Part shown: one piece after another, positions 19,113-28,085 of the stretch | How the letters are laid out: each line of letters begins with the position of its first letter | Numbering within the stretch: position 1 is the stretch's first letter | Assembly: GCF_003947415.1 (NCBI RefSeq) | Contig: NZ_QHKL01000003.1 | Location: forward strand, 620,001 to 684,000 | From: Amycolatopsis sp. WAC 01376 | Lineage (GTDB): Bacteria > Actinomycetota > Actinomycetes > Mycobacteriales > Pseudonocardiaceae | Reading direction: 5' to 3' | Length of the DNA: 64,000 nucleotides | Notes under the pieces: generated by a model | Told to the model about the DNA's origin: nothing | The model's database searches: none | What the model saw: only the letters and a program-made list of their open reading frames with translations | Made by a program: the position numbers and the translations under genes

Positions 19113-19463
19113 TCCGTACTTCCCGTCCGAGGGTGTTCCGGCAGCGAATCGCGTTGCCCGCCACCGCTTGTCCAGACGGCGACGGGCAACGCTCGCGCGG
19201 CGGTCTTGCCGCCGGAGCCCTGGGCGGAGGCCGGGCCTCTCGATCCGCGATCTTCAGAATGCGCTGCCGCCGTGCGGGGGTCTTCGTTCGCAGCGGGTGA
19301 AACGACGTCTTGATTCCGTCACCCAACGCGAGAAACACCGCTCGGTGAACACTCTTCGCGACCAGCGGTGACCCGACTCACCCGCCAGGGAGGAGGTGAC
19401 CGTCGCACGGGGTGAGCAAGATCGGTTCCCTCACTCGTCTGGGGAATCGAAGGGAGACAATCG
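19113..19463. other. 351-bp intergenic region with a stem-loop
   Basis: No gene was found here. It should hold the divergent promoters of the GAP gene (leftward) and of the small ORF/LuxR pair (rightward). The only clear structure is an inverted repeat, GCGTTGCCCG at 19151-19160 and CGGGCAACGC at 19183-19192. A shorter pair, CACCGCT near 19338 and AGCGGTG near 19362, is weaker. I could not pick out convincing -35/-10 boxes. Confidence 0.5.
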
Positions 19464-19676
19464 GTGAGCACTGAACCGCGTGGTCGGTCCAGAGCCAAAC
19501 TCGTTCTGACAGCACTGACTTTCGTGCTGGTCCTTTCGGCGCAACCAGGGCCGAGCCGGTCATCGGTGGACGCCGTACTTTCCGGTATCGGTTTCGTCTT
19601 CAGCGGGACGTCCCGCGTTCTCGGCTTCGCCTGGCATGTGCTCTCCAGCGCGGCGATGTCATGCGCCGGCCGATGA
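19464..19676 (+). CDS. Small membrane or secreted protein upstream of the LuxR activator
   Basis: 70 residues: a basic start (RGRSRAKL), a hydrophobic helix at about residues 12-26, then a second moderately hydrophobic segment. GTG 19464 has GAAGGGAG at 19449-19456 at good spacing. The stop overlaps ATG 19673 of the LuxR gene by 4 bp (ATGA). The Shine-Dalgarno sequence plus the overlap are the main support for its being translated. It has no recognisable family. It may be a leader that couples translation into the large regulator, or a small membrane partner of it. Confidence 0.55.
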   Translation: MSTEPRGRSRAKLVLTALTFVLVLSAQPGPSRSSVDAVLSGIGFVFSGTSRVLGFAWHVLSSAAMSCAGR

Positions 19677-22321
19677 CCCGCGTCGAGGGCACTCCGCCGG
19701 AAGCCCACGACGAAGCGGCGGTCGTGGTGCCCTCACCGAAACTCGCGCCACCACCACCCGCGTCCGACGTCCTCGAACGGGACCGGTTGCTGGACGTCCT
19801 CGATCAGGCCACGTCCGGTGAGGTCCCCAGCGTCACGTTGCTCAACGCGCCGGCCGGATCCGGGAAGACCGTGCTGCTCGGCAGCTGGTTCCGGCGCCGG
19901 GCGCGCCACCACCCCGGCGAGCATCTGGTCTGGGTTTCCTTGGACGCCAATGACAACGAGGTCTTCCCGTTGTGGTCGTCGATCCTCCGGGCGGTGGACC
20001 ACGGCGTGGTCCCCGGGCCCGCGCTCGCGCGGGACGCCTCCGCGCACGAACGCGTCGGCGCGTTCGTCGACGCGTGCGCGCGGCTCCGCCGGCCGGTGAT
20101 CCTGGTGCTGGACAACGCACACGAGCTGTCCGCGCCGGACGCGGTCGAGAGCGTGAACCTGCTCCTGCGCTATCTGCCGCCCGGAGTACGGGTCGTCATC
20201 GCGACCCGGTTCCCGCCGCCGCTGATCCTGCCGCAGCTCCGGCTCGAAGGCAGGCTGCGGGAGATCACGGCGCCCCAGTTGAATTTCACCGAGGAGGAGA
20301 CGGGGAAACTGCTCGCCAGGAAGAACCTGGCGCTGTCCGAGGCGGATCTGGACCGGATCGCGGAACGAACGGAAGGCTGGGCGGCGGGCCTGCGGTTCCT
20401 CACCCTCGCGCTGGACTCCGCACCGGACACCGGCGGGACCATCCGGTCCTTCACCGGTGACGATCGCCTGCTGGGCGAGTACCTGTCCGGGGAGATCGTC
20501 GGCCCGCAGCCCGCGCACATCCGCGATTTCCTGCTGAGCATGTCGGTGTGTCCCGAAATCACCGACGGGCTGGCCGCCCGGTTGACCGGACAGGAGCACG
20601 CCGGCCAGATCCTGTACACCCTCACCCGCACCAACACGCTGGTCACCCGGCACGGCGGGGCGGAGGTTCGGTACCGCTGTCATCCTTTGCTGCGCGAACA
20701 CCTTCGCGCGGAACTGAGCCGGCGCCATCCACGGGCGTATCGCAGGCTCCACCGGCTGGCGGCGGAATGGTTCACGGACTCCGGAGACGTGCTCACGGCG
20801 CTGGAGCACGGCGTCGCGGCGAAGGACGAAGAGCTGATCACCCGCTACATTCAGCGATCCGGGTTGCAGATCGTCCTCAAAGGACACGGGACGCGGTTGC
20901 ACAAGCTGCTCGGCGCGCTGCCGGAACACCTGCTCGCCCGGCCACAGGTCGCGCTCGTCGCCGCCATCGCCTCCCTCGACGACCACGACCTCGTGGCGGC
21001 GGACCGCTACCTCGGCCGGATCGACAATTCCGCCCAGCCACTGCGTTCCGGACGGCTGCGCGCGTTGAACGCCGTGGCCGTCCTCTTTCGCGCGAGGTAC
21101 GGCGGAGAGCTGAACAAGGCTCTCACCGCACTCCGCGCCACGAGCGCGGGCGACACCGGCGATGTCGACCTCGACCTGCTGGCGCTGGCAACCCGGGGGA
21201 CGGCCGCCTTGTGGCTGGGCGACATCCCGGGGGCCACCGAGGATCTGGAACGCGCGCTGCGGATGGCCACCCTGGAGCGCCGCGACGCCGTCAGCCTGCA
21301 TTGCGAGATCCACCTCGCGGGTATCGCCTGTGTGCAGGGCGACCTCGCCGGGCTGGCCGTGCACACCGGCGCCGCCTTCGAACTGGCCCGGTCCCACGGC
21401 TGGACCGAGACTTCGCGCACCGCCTTCCTGTACACCGTTCTCGGGCTGGCGGCTTATCAACGGCTGGACCAGGAGAGCGCCCGCCGGTTTTCCGCACTGG
21501 CGTCACGGCTTCTGCCCGAGGTGGTGGACCCGGCCGTGGAAATGCTGACGGTGACCCTCGGTGCCGCCGTCGAATTCGGCCTCGCGGCCGATCCCCACGC
21601 GGTCGTCGAAACGTTGCGGAGCCACCGGAAACGGCTCGCAGGGGAGTCGGTCGCACCGTGGCTCGTCGCCTGCACGGCGCCGGTCGAGCAACGGCTCGCC
21701 CTCCGCGTCGGAGAACCCACGTGGGCGATGGACGTGATGGAACGGCACCGGCACCTGCTCGCGCCCTACGCCGAGCACGCGCTGCTGAGCAGCCTCGTGC
21801 ACCTGCATCGCGGCCGGACCGGCGCCGCCCGCCGTCGCCTGCGTCCGGTCATCGAGCGGCAGACCAGGACGCTGGTGGCGCACACCCTGATCGAAAGCTG
21901 GCTCCTCGAAGCGGTTCTCGCCGACCAGGCAGGCGAACAGAACCAGGCGCACGCCGCCGTCAACCACGCGCTCGACCTCGCGGCACCCCAGCAGGCGCTC
22001 CGGCCGTTCCACGACGCGGGGCAGGACATCCGGGAGCTGCTGGTGCGCGGCGCCGGGCGGTTCGGCCGCACCGAAGAGTTCGCGAGCGCCGTGCTGCAGG
22101 CGTTACCGGCCCGCCCCGGGGCGCCGGTCGATCCGCTCACCTCGCGCGAGCTCGAACTGCTCACCGAGTTGCCGTCCATGCGCACCGCGGAACAGATCGC
22201 CGATTCGCTCTACGTCTCGGTGAACACGGTCAAGACCCACCTTCGCGGCATCTACCGGAAGCTCGGCGTCAATCACCGCCGCGACGCCGTCGTCGCCGCG
22301 CGAAGGCGCGGCCTGTTGTAG
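19673..22321 (+). CDS. MalT-like LuxR-family transcriptional activator (LAL type)
   Basis: 882 residues. An N-terminal STAND ATPase has Walker A NAPAGSGKTVLLGSW (about residues 60-72) and Walker B-like VILVLDNAHEL. A long helical TPR-like sensor region follows, with a C-terminal LuxR helix-turn-helix (LTSRELELLTEL...AEQIADSLYVSVNTVKTHLRGIYRKLGV, about residues 820-875). This is the MalT architecture, in which an inducer drives ATP-dependent oligomerisation. ATG 19673 was chosen over ATG 19661 because it makes an ATGA overlap with the small upstream ORF. No sugar operon is adjacent, so the regulon is unknown. Confidence 0.92.
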   Translation: MTRVEGTPPEAHDEAAVVVPSPKLAPPPPASDVLERDRLLDVLDQATSGEVPSVTLLNAPAGSGKTVLLGSWFRRRARHHPGEHLVWVSLDANDNEVFPLWSSILRAVDHGVVPGPALARDASAHERVGAFVDACARLRRPVILVLDNAHELSAPDAVESVNLLLRYLPPGVRVVIATRFPPPLILPQLRLEGRLREITAPQLNFTEEETGKLLARKNLALSEADLDRIAERTEGWAAGLRFLTLALDSAPDTGGTIRSFTGDDRLLGEYLSGEIVGPQPAHIRDFLLSMSVCPEITDGLAARLTGQEHAGQILYTLTRTNTLVTRHGGAEVRYRCHPLLREHLRAELSRRHPRAYRRLHRLAAEWFTDSGDVLTALEHGVAAKDEELITRYIQRSGLQIVLKGHGTRLHKLLGALPEHLLARPQVALVAAIASLDDHDLVAADRYLGRIDNSAQPLRSGRLRALNAVAVLFRARYGGELNKALTALRATSAGDTGDVDLDLLALATRGTAALWLGDIPGATEDLERALRMATLERRDAVSLHCEIHLAGIACVQGDLAGLAVHTGAAFELARSHGWTETSRTAFLYTVLGLAAYQRLDQESARRFSALASRLLPEVVDPAVEMLTVTLGAAVEFGLAADPHAVVETLRSHRKRLAGESVAPWLVACTAPVEQRLALRVGEPTWAMDVMERHRHLLAPYAEHALLSSLVHLHRGRTGAARRRLRPVIERQTRTLVAHTLIESWLLEAVLADQAGEQNQAHAAVNHALDLAAPQQALRPFHDAGQDIRELLVRGAGRFGRTEEFASAVLQALPARPGAPVDPLTSRELELLTELPSMRTAEQIADSLYVSVNTVKTHLRGIYRKLGVNHRRDAVVAARRRGLL

Positions 22322-22339
22322 GCCCTCGGGCCGGGACGG

Positions 22340-23905
22340 CTACTCGCGCCACCCCGACAGCTCGACACCCTTCGCCACGTCCACCCGGTACCCGAGCGTC
22401 ACGACACCCTTCGCGCCCGGAGCGAGCGTCAGCCGCCAGGTGAACTCGCCCAGTTCGGTCCGCTCCACCGGCTCCGGCACGGTGCGCACGTCGCGGACGG
22501 TGATCGCGTCGTCCCGGGAGACCGGTGCCTGGTCCAGCACGGTCACGACGGCTTCGCGCGGGCTGTGGTTGACGATCGTCGTGGTGTAGGCGGCCTCCCG
22601 TTTCCGGGCGCCGGACAGCGTCGCCTTGCTCGCCGAGCGGTGCGCGAGTTCCCGGTCGACCCGGATCCGGTCGTCCACGCCGAGGGCGAGTTCGAGTTCC
22701 TCGCCCGGCGCCCAGACGTCCAGCCGTGTGGCGCCGACGAATTCCGTCTCGTGGAACACCGACGCCTTTCCCGGCCGCAGCGTGTGCTCCGAGGTGTTGA
22801 CCACGGTCGCCCGCAGGTACGCCTCTCCTGACACCGCGGGAGCGGTGACATGGCCGAGTTTCGCCGTCAGCTCCAGCTGCGCGAGCGTCGTGCGGTGGCC
22901 CTGCGCTCCCGACGGCACCGCCACCGGACGTCCCGGCCGGTAGGTGACCGCGGTGGTGCCCTGTTCGACGGCCGCGGTCCGCATCGCCATCGGCGGCGCG
23001 GCGGGGGCGGCCATGCCCACCGACTCGGGGATCCCGCCGCCCGCGGGCGAGGCGCTGCCGTACGCGGCGCGCGCCATCAACGGCTGGACCGGCCGGACGC
23101 GGTCGAGGAACCACGGTTCGAGTTCCGGTACCTCCACCGTGTTCGCCGGCCGCGCGGTGGACAGGGCCAGCTCGCATTCCGGCCAGTCCTCGCCGGTGTG
23201 CTGGGTGATCCGCCCGTACCAGGTCACCGCGACCTCTTCACCGCGGACTCGGACGTCGTAACCGGGTTCCCAGCCCGCGTTCGCGACCACATAGGACAGT
23301 TCGAGGCCGATCTCCGCGCCGTCCTCCCGGCTCTCCACTTCGACCGTGACCGTCGCGCTGTCCACTTCGGACGTGCCTTGTTTCGCCTCGATCTCCCGGT
23401 CCAGTGCCTTGAGGTCGTCACGGAGCCGGGCGAGGCGGATGCCGAGTTCACGGCGCTTCCCCAGCGCCTGGGCCAGTTGCGCGCCGAGCGCCTCGGTGAC
23501 TTCGGCGACCCGGGGCGGCTCCGCCGTACCCGCCGCGAGCGCCTTCGCGAAACTGCCGCCACTCCGCTTCGCCACCCCGGTCAGCAGATCGACCTTCGTG
23601 GTCTCGGCGGCGACAGCGTCCGCGACCTCGTCCACCACCGCCTGATCGGCCAGCCGTCGCTCGGTCAGCGCGCGCAGGGAAATGTCCGCGGGGGCGGGAT
23701 GGCGCTCGACGGCGACGTCGACCCCGGCGATGACCGCCGGGCCGGTCCCGATGACGCGAACCGAATCCGTGTCCAGGTTCCACGGCAGGCCCGCGAAAGC
23801 GAAGCGCGTTTCCCCGTCCAGGCCCGCCGAAGCCCGCCTCGTGATCCGGGCGTGGTGCGGGTAGACGGTGACGGCGACGATCGGTGCTTCCAGGGTGCTC
23901 GGCAT
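22340..23905 (-). CDS. DUF4139 family (mucoidy inhibitor MuiA-like) protein
   Basis: 521 residues: an N-terminal DUF4140 domain (VTVYPHHARITRR...F.GLPWNLDTDSVRV), a coiled-coil-prone region (RRELGIRLARLRDDLKALDREIEAK in outline) and a C-terminal DUF4139 beta region (LSYVVANAGWEPGYDVRV; NHSPREAVVTVLDQAPVSRD). The layout matches the MuiA/MURR-like family. The region at about residues 290-330 is a low-complexity alanine/proline/glycine linker. No signal peptide is seen. Biochemical role is unknown. It converges on the LuxR gene with an 18-bp gap. Confidence 0.88.
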   Translation of the reverse strand: MPSTLEAPIVAVTVYPHHARITRRASAGLDGETRFAFAGLPWNLDTDSVRVIGTGPAVIAGVDVAVERHPAPADISLRALTERRLADQAVVDEVADAVAAETTKVDLLTGVAKRSGGSFAKALAAGTAEPPRVAEVTEALGAQLAQALGKRRELGIRLARLRDDLKALDREIEAKQGTSEVDSATVTVEVESREDGAEIGLELSYVVANAGWEPGYDVRVRGEEVAVTWYGRITQHTGEDWPECELALSTARPANTVEVPELEPWFLDRVRPVQPLMARAAYGSASPAGGGIPESVGMAAPAAPPMAMRTAAVEQGTTAVTYRPGRPVAVPSGAQGHRTTLAQLELTAKLGHVTAPAVSGEAYLRATVVNTSEHTLRPGKASVFHETEFVGATRLDVWAPGEELELALGVDDRIRVDRELAHRSASKATLSGARKREAAYTTTIVNHSPREAVVTVLDQAPVSRDDAITVRDVRTVPEPVERTELGEFTWRLTLAPGAKGVVTLGYRVDVAKGVELSGWRE

Positions 23906-23987
23906 GCCCCCGACGTTAGTCTCTTGACACCCGTTCGGGTGGCCGGAAGCCTCAGCTGCGTCTTGCCCGCCCGCCCTTGGGGGTCAC

Positions 23988-25799
23988 GTGAGAGTCGCCA
24001 GACTCGCCGCCTTGTTCACCGCCGTCCTGGTTCTTCCGGCGACCGCGCTGCCCGCCCAGGCCGACGCGCCACCGGCGCCGATCTTCTCCGGCGGCCAGGC
24101 GCAACCGGTGTTCGACCCGGCCGACGTCATCCGGGAGAACGTCTGGGTCACCGCGCCGGTCGACAGCGACGGCGACGGCAAGGACGACCTCGTGCACGCG
24201 GAGGTGGTGCGGCCCCGCGCGACACAGCAAGGCATGAAGGTCCCGGTCGTCTACCAGGCCAGCCCGTACTACGCGGGCGGCAACGACGTCGCGAACCACA
24301 ACGTCGACGTCGAGCTGTACGTGCCCGGCGCGAAGCGGCCCGCCGCGGGCCCGCGGATCGCGACCAAGACCGTCGGCCCGAACCCGGCGCCGATCGGCTG
24401 GCGGTACCAGGACTACTTCACCGCCCGCGGGTTCGCCGTGGTGTACGGGGAATCGCTCGGCAGCGGCCAGTCCACCGGCTGCCCGAGCACCGGCGACGTC
24501 AACGAGACCATCGGCGCGAAGTCCATTGTGGACTGGCTGAACGGCCGCGCGACGGCCCGTGACGCGGCGGGCAAGGCCGCCGTCGCGGACTGGAGCACCG
24601 GCAAGACCGGCATGATGGGCGTCTCCTACAACGGGACGCTGCCCAACGCCGTGGCCAGCACGGGCGTCGAGGGGCTGGAGACGATCGTCCCGATCGCGGC
24701 GATCTCCAGCTGGTACGACTATTACCGCAACGACGGCGCCGTCGTCGCGGCGGGCGGTTTCCAGGGCGAGGACGCGGACGTGCTCGCGGATTACGTCTAC
24801 ACCCGCCAGGATCGCGCCGTCTGCCGCCCGCTGATCGACAGCATCGCGGTCGACCAGGACCGGGTGACCGGTGACTACAGCCGCTTCTGGGACGTGCGCA
24901 ACTACCGCAACGACGTGAACAAGGTGCGCGCTTCGGTGCTCGTGGTGCACGGCTTCGGCGACTGGAACGTCAAGACCGACCAGGGCACCCGCTGGTACGA
25001 GATGCTCAAGCGGCACGGGGTCGAGCACAAGATCTGGCTGCACCAGGCCGGGCACGCCGACCCGTACAGCCTCCGCCGCGACGTCTGGCTCGCCACCCTG
25101 AACAAGTGGATGTCGCACTACCTCTACGACGTGGACAACGGCATCGAGCGCGAGCCGAAGGCCACCATCCAGCGTGAGGACAAGTCGTGGGTGGACGAGC
25201 CGGAGTGGCCGCTGCCCGGCACCCAGGACGTGAAGCTCTACCCGTGGCCCGGTGGTTCCTCGAAGGGCAAGCTCGACACGCGCAACCCCGTTCCGGGCAA
25301 GGCCGCGGTCGAGACGCTGGCGGACGACGCGAGCAAGACCATCGAACAGCTCGCCGCCGCGACGTCGTCGGGCAACCGGCTGCTCTACGCGACCACCGCG
25401 GCGAAGCAGCCCGTGCGTCTCTCCGGAACGGTGAAGACCGACCTGTCGCTGTCCTTCGACAAGCCGGCCGCGAACGTGACCGCGGTGCTCCTCGACCGCG
25501 CTCCGGACGGGACGGCGAAGGTGATCACCCGCGGCTGGACCGACCCGCAGAACCGGCGCGACCCCGCCCGCACCGAGCCGATCACCCCCGGTGAGAGCTA
25601 CAAGGTCGAGGTCGAGCTGGTCGCGAAGGATTACCTGCTCGCGGCCGGGCACAAGATCGAGTTCCTGGTGGCCTCCAGCGACCACGACTACACGCTCCGG
25701 CCCAAGCCCGGCGCCGGTGTCTCGGTCGAGCTGAACCGGACCTCGCTGGTGCTGCCGGTGGCGGGCGGCAAGCCCGCGCTGCGAGCCGCTTTCGGCTGA
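23988..25799 (+). CDS. Secreted X-Pro dipeptidyl-peptidase (S15 family)
   Basis: 603 residues. A signal peptide of about 26 residues (LPATALPAQA) is followed by an S15 alpha/beta-hydrolase domain with nucleophile Ser213 in GVSYNG, a likely Asp in VHGFGDWN and His in HQAGHADPY. A C-terminal jelly-roll (X-Pro_dipep C-domain) carries LSGTVKTDLSLSFDK and RPKPGAGVSVELNRTSLVLPVAGG. It removes X-Pro dipeptides from extracellular peptides. The GTG start is 82 bp from the divergent DUF4139 gene. A calcium-loop-like DSDGDGKDD lies near residue 60. A hairpin terminator follows 15 bp after the stop. Confidence 0.92.
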   Translation: MRVARLAALFTAVLVLPATALPAQADAPPAPIFSGGQAQPVFDPADVIRENVWVTAPVDSDGDGKDDLVHAEVVRPRATQQGMKVPVVYQASPYYAGGNDVANHNVDVELYVPGAKRPAAGPRIATKTVGPNPAPIGWRYQDYFTARGFAVVYGESLGSGQSTGCPSTGDVNETIGAKSIVDWLNGRATARDAAGKAAVADWSTGKTGMMGVSYNGTLPNAVASTGVEGLETIVPIAAISSWYDYYRNDGAVVAAGGFQGEDADVLADYVYTRQDRAVCRPLIDSIAVDQDRVTGDYSRFWDVRNYRNDVNKVRASVLVVHGFGDWNVKTDQGTRWYEMLKRHGVEHKIWLHQAGHADPYSLRRDVWLATLNKWMSHYLYDVDNGIEREPKATIQREDKSWVDEPEWPLPGTQDVKLYPWPGGSSKGKLDTRNPVPGKAAVETLADDASKTIEQLAAATSSGNRLLYATTAAKQPVRLSGTVKTDLSLSFDKPAANVTAVLLDRAPDGTAKVITRGWTDPQNRRDPARTEPITPGESYKVEVELVAKDYLLAAGHKIEFLVASSDHDYTLRPKPGAGVSVELNRTSLVLPVAGGKPALRAAFG

Positions 25800-25814
25800 G
25801 CGAGCCCACTTTCC

Positions 25815-25861
25815 GTGAAGGCCTCCTTCCTTACCCTCAGGGTAGGGAAGGAGGCCTTCAC
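25815..25861. terminator. Hairpin of the 'GTGAAGGCCTCC' family after the S15 peptidase gene
   Basis: A 23-nt arm at 25815-25837 (begins GTGAAGGCCTCCTTCC) pairs with 25839-25861 with one mismatch. Nearly the same hairpin occurs at 47487-47533 and 59237-59283. Here it separates two secreted-protein genes reading the same way, a position fitting a terminator, although no U-tract follows. Confidence 0.75.
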
Positions 25862-26015
25862 TACGTCATCGATGTGCCGCGATGGCGGTGCCGGCGGGAG
25901 GGGATCCGGCGTTTCCGGGTGGAAAACACCCACCCGACCTCGGGCTTGTACGGAAAATGTATTTCTCCCGGCTTTGCTTCGGCCTGTCCGGCTTCCCCAC
26001 CTGATGGAGGTCTCC

Positions 26016-26870
26016 ATGTCCAGGTTGCGCCGTTTCGCAGTGCTCGCCGCGGCCGCCGTTCTGCCCGCGCTCGGCCTGACCCTCGCCGGTACGACGCAGG
26101 CGTCGGCCGCCCCGAACTTCCAGGTCCCCTTCAAATGCGGTGTCACGGTCACGGCGGCGACGTTCAGCGGGCACAGCCCGGCGAACTCGGTCGACTTCCA
26201 GAAGTCGGGGATCACCGGGATGCCGGTGCTGGCGTCGGCGGGCGGCACCATCACCCGGGTCGCCAACGAAGGCAGCACGAGCTACGGGCGCTGGGTCGAG
26301 ATCGACCACGGCGGCGGCTGGCGGACCCGGTACGCCCACCTGTCGACCCAGTCCGTCTCGGTCGGCCAGGCCGTCAGCGTCGGCAAGCAGCTCGGCACGG
26401 CCGGGGCGACCGGCGGGGTGACCGGTCCGCACCTGCACTTCGAACAGCGGCTCAACGGGGTGGCGCAGAAGGCGGTGCTGCACGGGGTCGCGGTGCCGTA
26501 CTACGGCCACACCAACTTCACCAGCAAGAACTCGTGCGGCGGCAACCCGTACGACGCCACCGAGGTGTGCGGCAGCGGATTCTCGGTCGTCGATTCACAG
26601 GGGCTCGCGAACAGCGCGGGAACGGCGTACCTGCTCTACAACGCCTCGACGAAGGCCAACTGCGTCACCACGCTGAAGGCGGTTTCCCTCGGCACCGCGT
26701 CGCCGGTGTCGGCGTTCCTCGAAGTCCAGGGTTCCGCTCGTGTGACCGACTCCGGCAGCTTCACCTACTACGCCGGACCGGTGAAGAAGACCGCCGCCTC
26801 GACCTGCGTCAAGTGGGGCGGCTCGGTCGGGTCGAACGCTTACGAGAGCCCGTTCGAACACTGCGGCTGA
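26016..26870 (+). CDS. Secreted M23 (LytM-type) metallopeptidase
   Basis: 284 residues from ATG 26016 (GGAGG at 26006-26010); the frame continues upstream through the hairpin without meaning. A signal peptide ends near AQASAA at about residue 32. The M23 domain shows the zinc ligands H53 and D60 (GHSPANSVDF) and the later HLHFE pair, with a substrate-loop AHLST. A C-terminal extension of about 110 residues with several cysteines (NSCGG, EVCGSG, ANCVTT, STCVKW, EHCG) probably forms a disulfide-stabilised accessory domain. It cleaves peptidoglycan peptides or other glycine-rich substrates outside the cell. Confidence 0.92.
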   Translation: MSRLRRFAVLAAAAVLPALGLTLAGTTQASAAPNFQVPFKCGVTVTAATFSGHSPANSVDFQKSGITGMPVLASAGGTITRVANEGSTSYGRWVEIDHGGGWRTRYAHLSTQSVSVGQAVSVGKQLGTAGATGGVTGPHLHFEQRLNGVAQKAVLHGVAVPYYGHTNFTSKNSCGGNPYDATEVCGSGFSVVDSQGLANSAGTAYLLYNASTKANCVTTLKAVSLGTASPVSAFLEVQGSARVTDSGSFTYYAGPVKKTAASTCVKWGGSVGSNAYESPFEHCG

Positions 26871-26941
26871 CCCCGCGGGGCCGGGCACTGTAGACCACCC
26901 CACCGACAGGATCGGCGTCCCCGCGACCCGTCCCGCGGCGG

Positions 26942-26969
26942 TTGTCCACAACGGCCCCGGCTGTCCACA
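26942..26969 (+). promoter_or_regulatory. Pair of DnaA-box-like 9-mers
   Basis: TTGTCCACA at 26942-26950 is an exact match to the actinobacterial DnaA box. CTGTCCACA at 26961-26969 differs at one position. They lie 19 bp apart in the same orientation in the gap before the DUF4192 gene. This could be a chance occurrence or a DnaA-regulated promoter; two boxes are too few for an origin. Confidence 0.3.
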
Positions 26970-26979
26970 GATGTGTCCC

Positions 26980-27020
26980 GCCCCCACCCAGCGGCCCCAT
27001 TCCCGCCGCAGGGTGGGGGC
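26980..27020 (+). promoter_or_regulatory. Stem-loop abutting the DUF4192 start codon
   Basis: A perfect 10-bp stem has arms GCCCCCACCC at 26980-26989 and GGGTGGGGGC at 27011-27020. The right arm ends directly at ATG 27021 and includes the G-rich ribosome-binding sequence. Folding would hide the Shine-Dalgarno region, so it may control translation. Confidence 0.4.
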
Positions 27021-28085
27021 ATGACCACATCCACCCCGACCGGCAGGACCACGGTCGATCTGACGGATCCGGCGGACCTGCTCGCCGCGATCCCGTACCT
27101 CCTCGGCTTCCATCCCGAGGACTCCGTCGTCGTCTTCGGCCTGCGCGGCCCGGGACGCAAGCAACAGGGCCTCGTCATGCGCGTGGACCTGCCACCGCCG
27201 GGCCTGGAACACGACCAGGCGCGTGACCTGGCGATCAGGCTCGCCGTGACCCACCACACCGGTGCCACCGTGGCGGTGATCGGCGGTGGCACCGTGAACA
27301 AGGCGGGGCGGCCACCGCGACGCCGGTTCATCCGGCGCCTGGAAGCTTCGCTGGCCGAGTACGACATCTCGCTGAAGCATTCGGTGTGGGCGCCGCGGAT
27401 CGCCGCCGACGTGCGCTGGGGCTGCTACCGGGACCGAACCTGTGGCGGTCGCCTACCGGATCCGCGCGACTCGGTGGCCGCCGCGGTCGTCACCGGTGCC
27501 GGGCAGATCACGCACGCGAGCCGGGAAGAAGTCGAGCGCCTCTTCGACCCCGTCGCGCCGGAGACGCTCGCCAGGCGTGCCGATCTCCTCACGAGAATGG
27601 CCGATCCGCCATGGCGAGGCGGAGATCTCGTCGGGGCGGGAGCCGGCGAGGTGAACGCCGCGCTCGCCCGCGCCGACGACGGCGATCTGACGGTCACCGA
27701 CGACCAGGCCGTCCGGCTGGCCTGGGCCCTTTCCCTGGTCGAGGTCCGGGGCGCCTGCATGCTCACCGCAGCCCCCGCGGAGTCACCCCTCGCTCGCACG
27801 GCGGAGGAGCTCTGGCTCACGCTGGCCCGGGAACTTCCGGCGCCGGAAGCCGCCGAGGCGCTGGCGTTGAAAGCACACGCCGCCTACGTCCGCGGCGACC
27901 TGGCGACCGCCGGGATCGCCCTGGTCAGGGCCGGCGAAACCGACCCCGACCACGGGCTGACGAAGTTGCTGACCACGGCACTGCACACGATGGTGCAGCC
28001 GGCCGAACTGGCCAGGGCGGTCCTGCGGCAGCGGGCCGAAGGAACTCCCGAGATCCGCCTCAGGCGGTCTGGCGGGACCGGGTGA
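27021..28085 (+). CDS. DUF4192 domain-containing protein
   Basis: 354 residues with the DUF4192 start pattern (DPADLLAAIPYLLGFHPEDSVVVFGL) and the conserved mid region (RWGCYRDRTCGGRLPDPRDS). The family is widespread in actinobacteria and has no established function. ATG 27021 is chosen from the start of similarity. The 3' end overlaps the convergent galE gene by 26 bp. The promoter region carries two DnaA-like boxes and a stem-loop at the start codon. Confidence 0.88.
   Translation: MTTSTPTGRTTVDLTDPADLLAAIPYLLGFHPEDSVVVFGLRGPGRKQQGLVMRVDLPPPGLEHDQARDLAIRLAVTHHTGATVAVIGGGTVNKAGRPPRRRFIRRLEASLAEYDISLKHSVWAPRIAADVRWGCYRDRTCGGRLPDPRDSVAAAVVTGAGQITHASREEVERLFDPVAPETLARRADLLTRMADPPWRGGDLVGAGAGEVNAALARADDGDLTVTDDQAVRLAWALSLVEVRGACMLTAAPAESPLARTAEELWLTLARELPAPEAAEALALKAHAAYVRGDLATAGIALVRAGETDPDHGLTKLLTTALHTMVQPAELARAVLRQRAEGTPEIRLRRSGGTG

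Noticed and set aside
25862..26015. Possible c-di-AMP (ydaO-type) riboswitch before the M23 peptidase gene
   Set aside because: Such riboswitches precede some actinobacterial cell-wall hydrolases, but the conserved sequence blocks are not present here; only a small GGGTG/CACCC stem is seen.
26942..26969. Chromosomal origin suggested by DnaA-like boxes
   Set aside because: There are only two boxes, with no dnaA/dnaN/gyrB neighbours and no AT-rich unwinding region.
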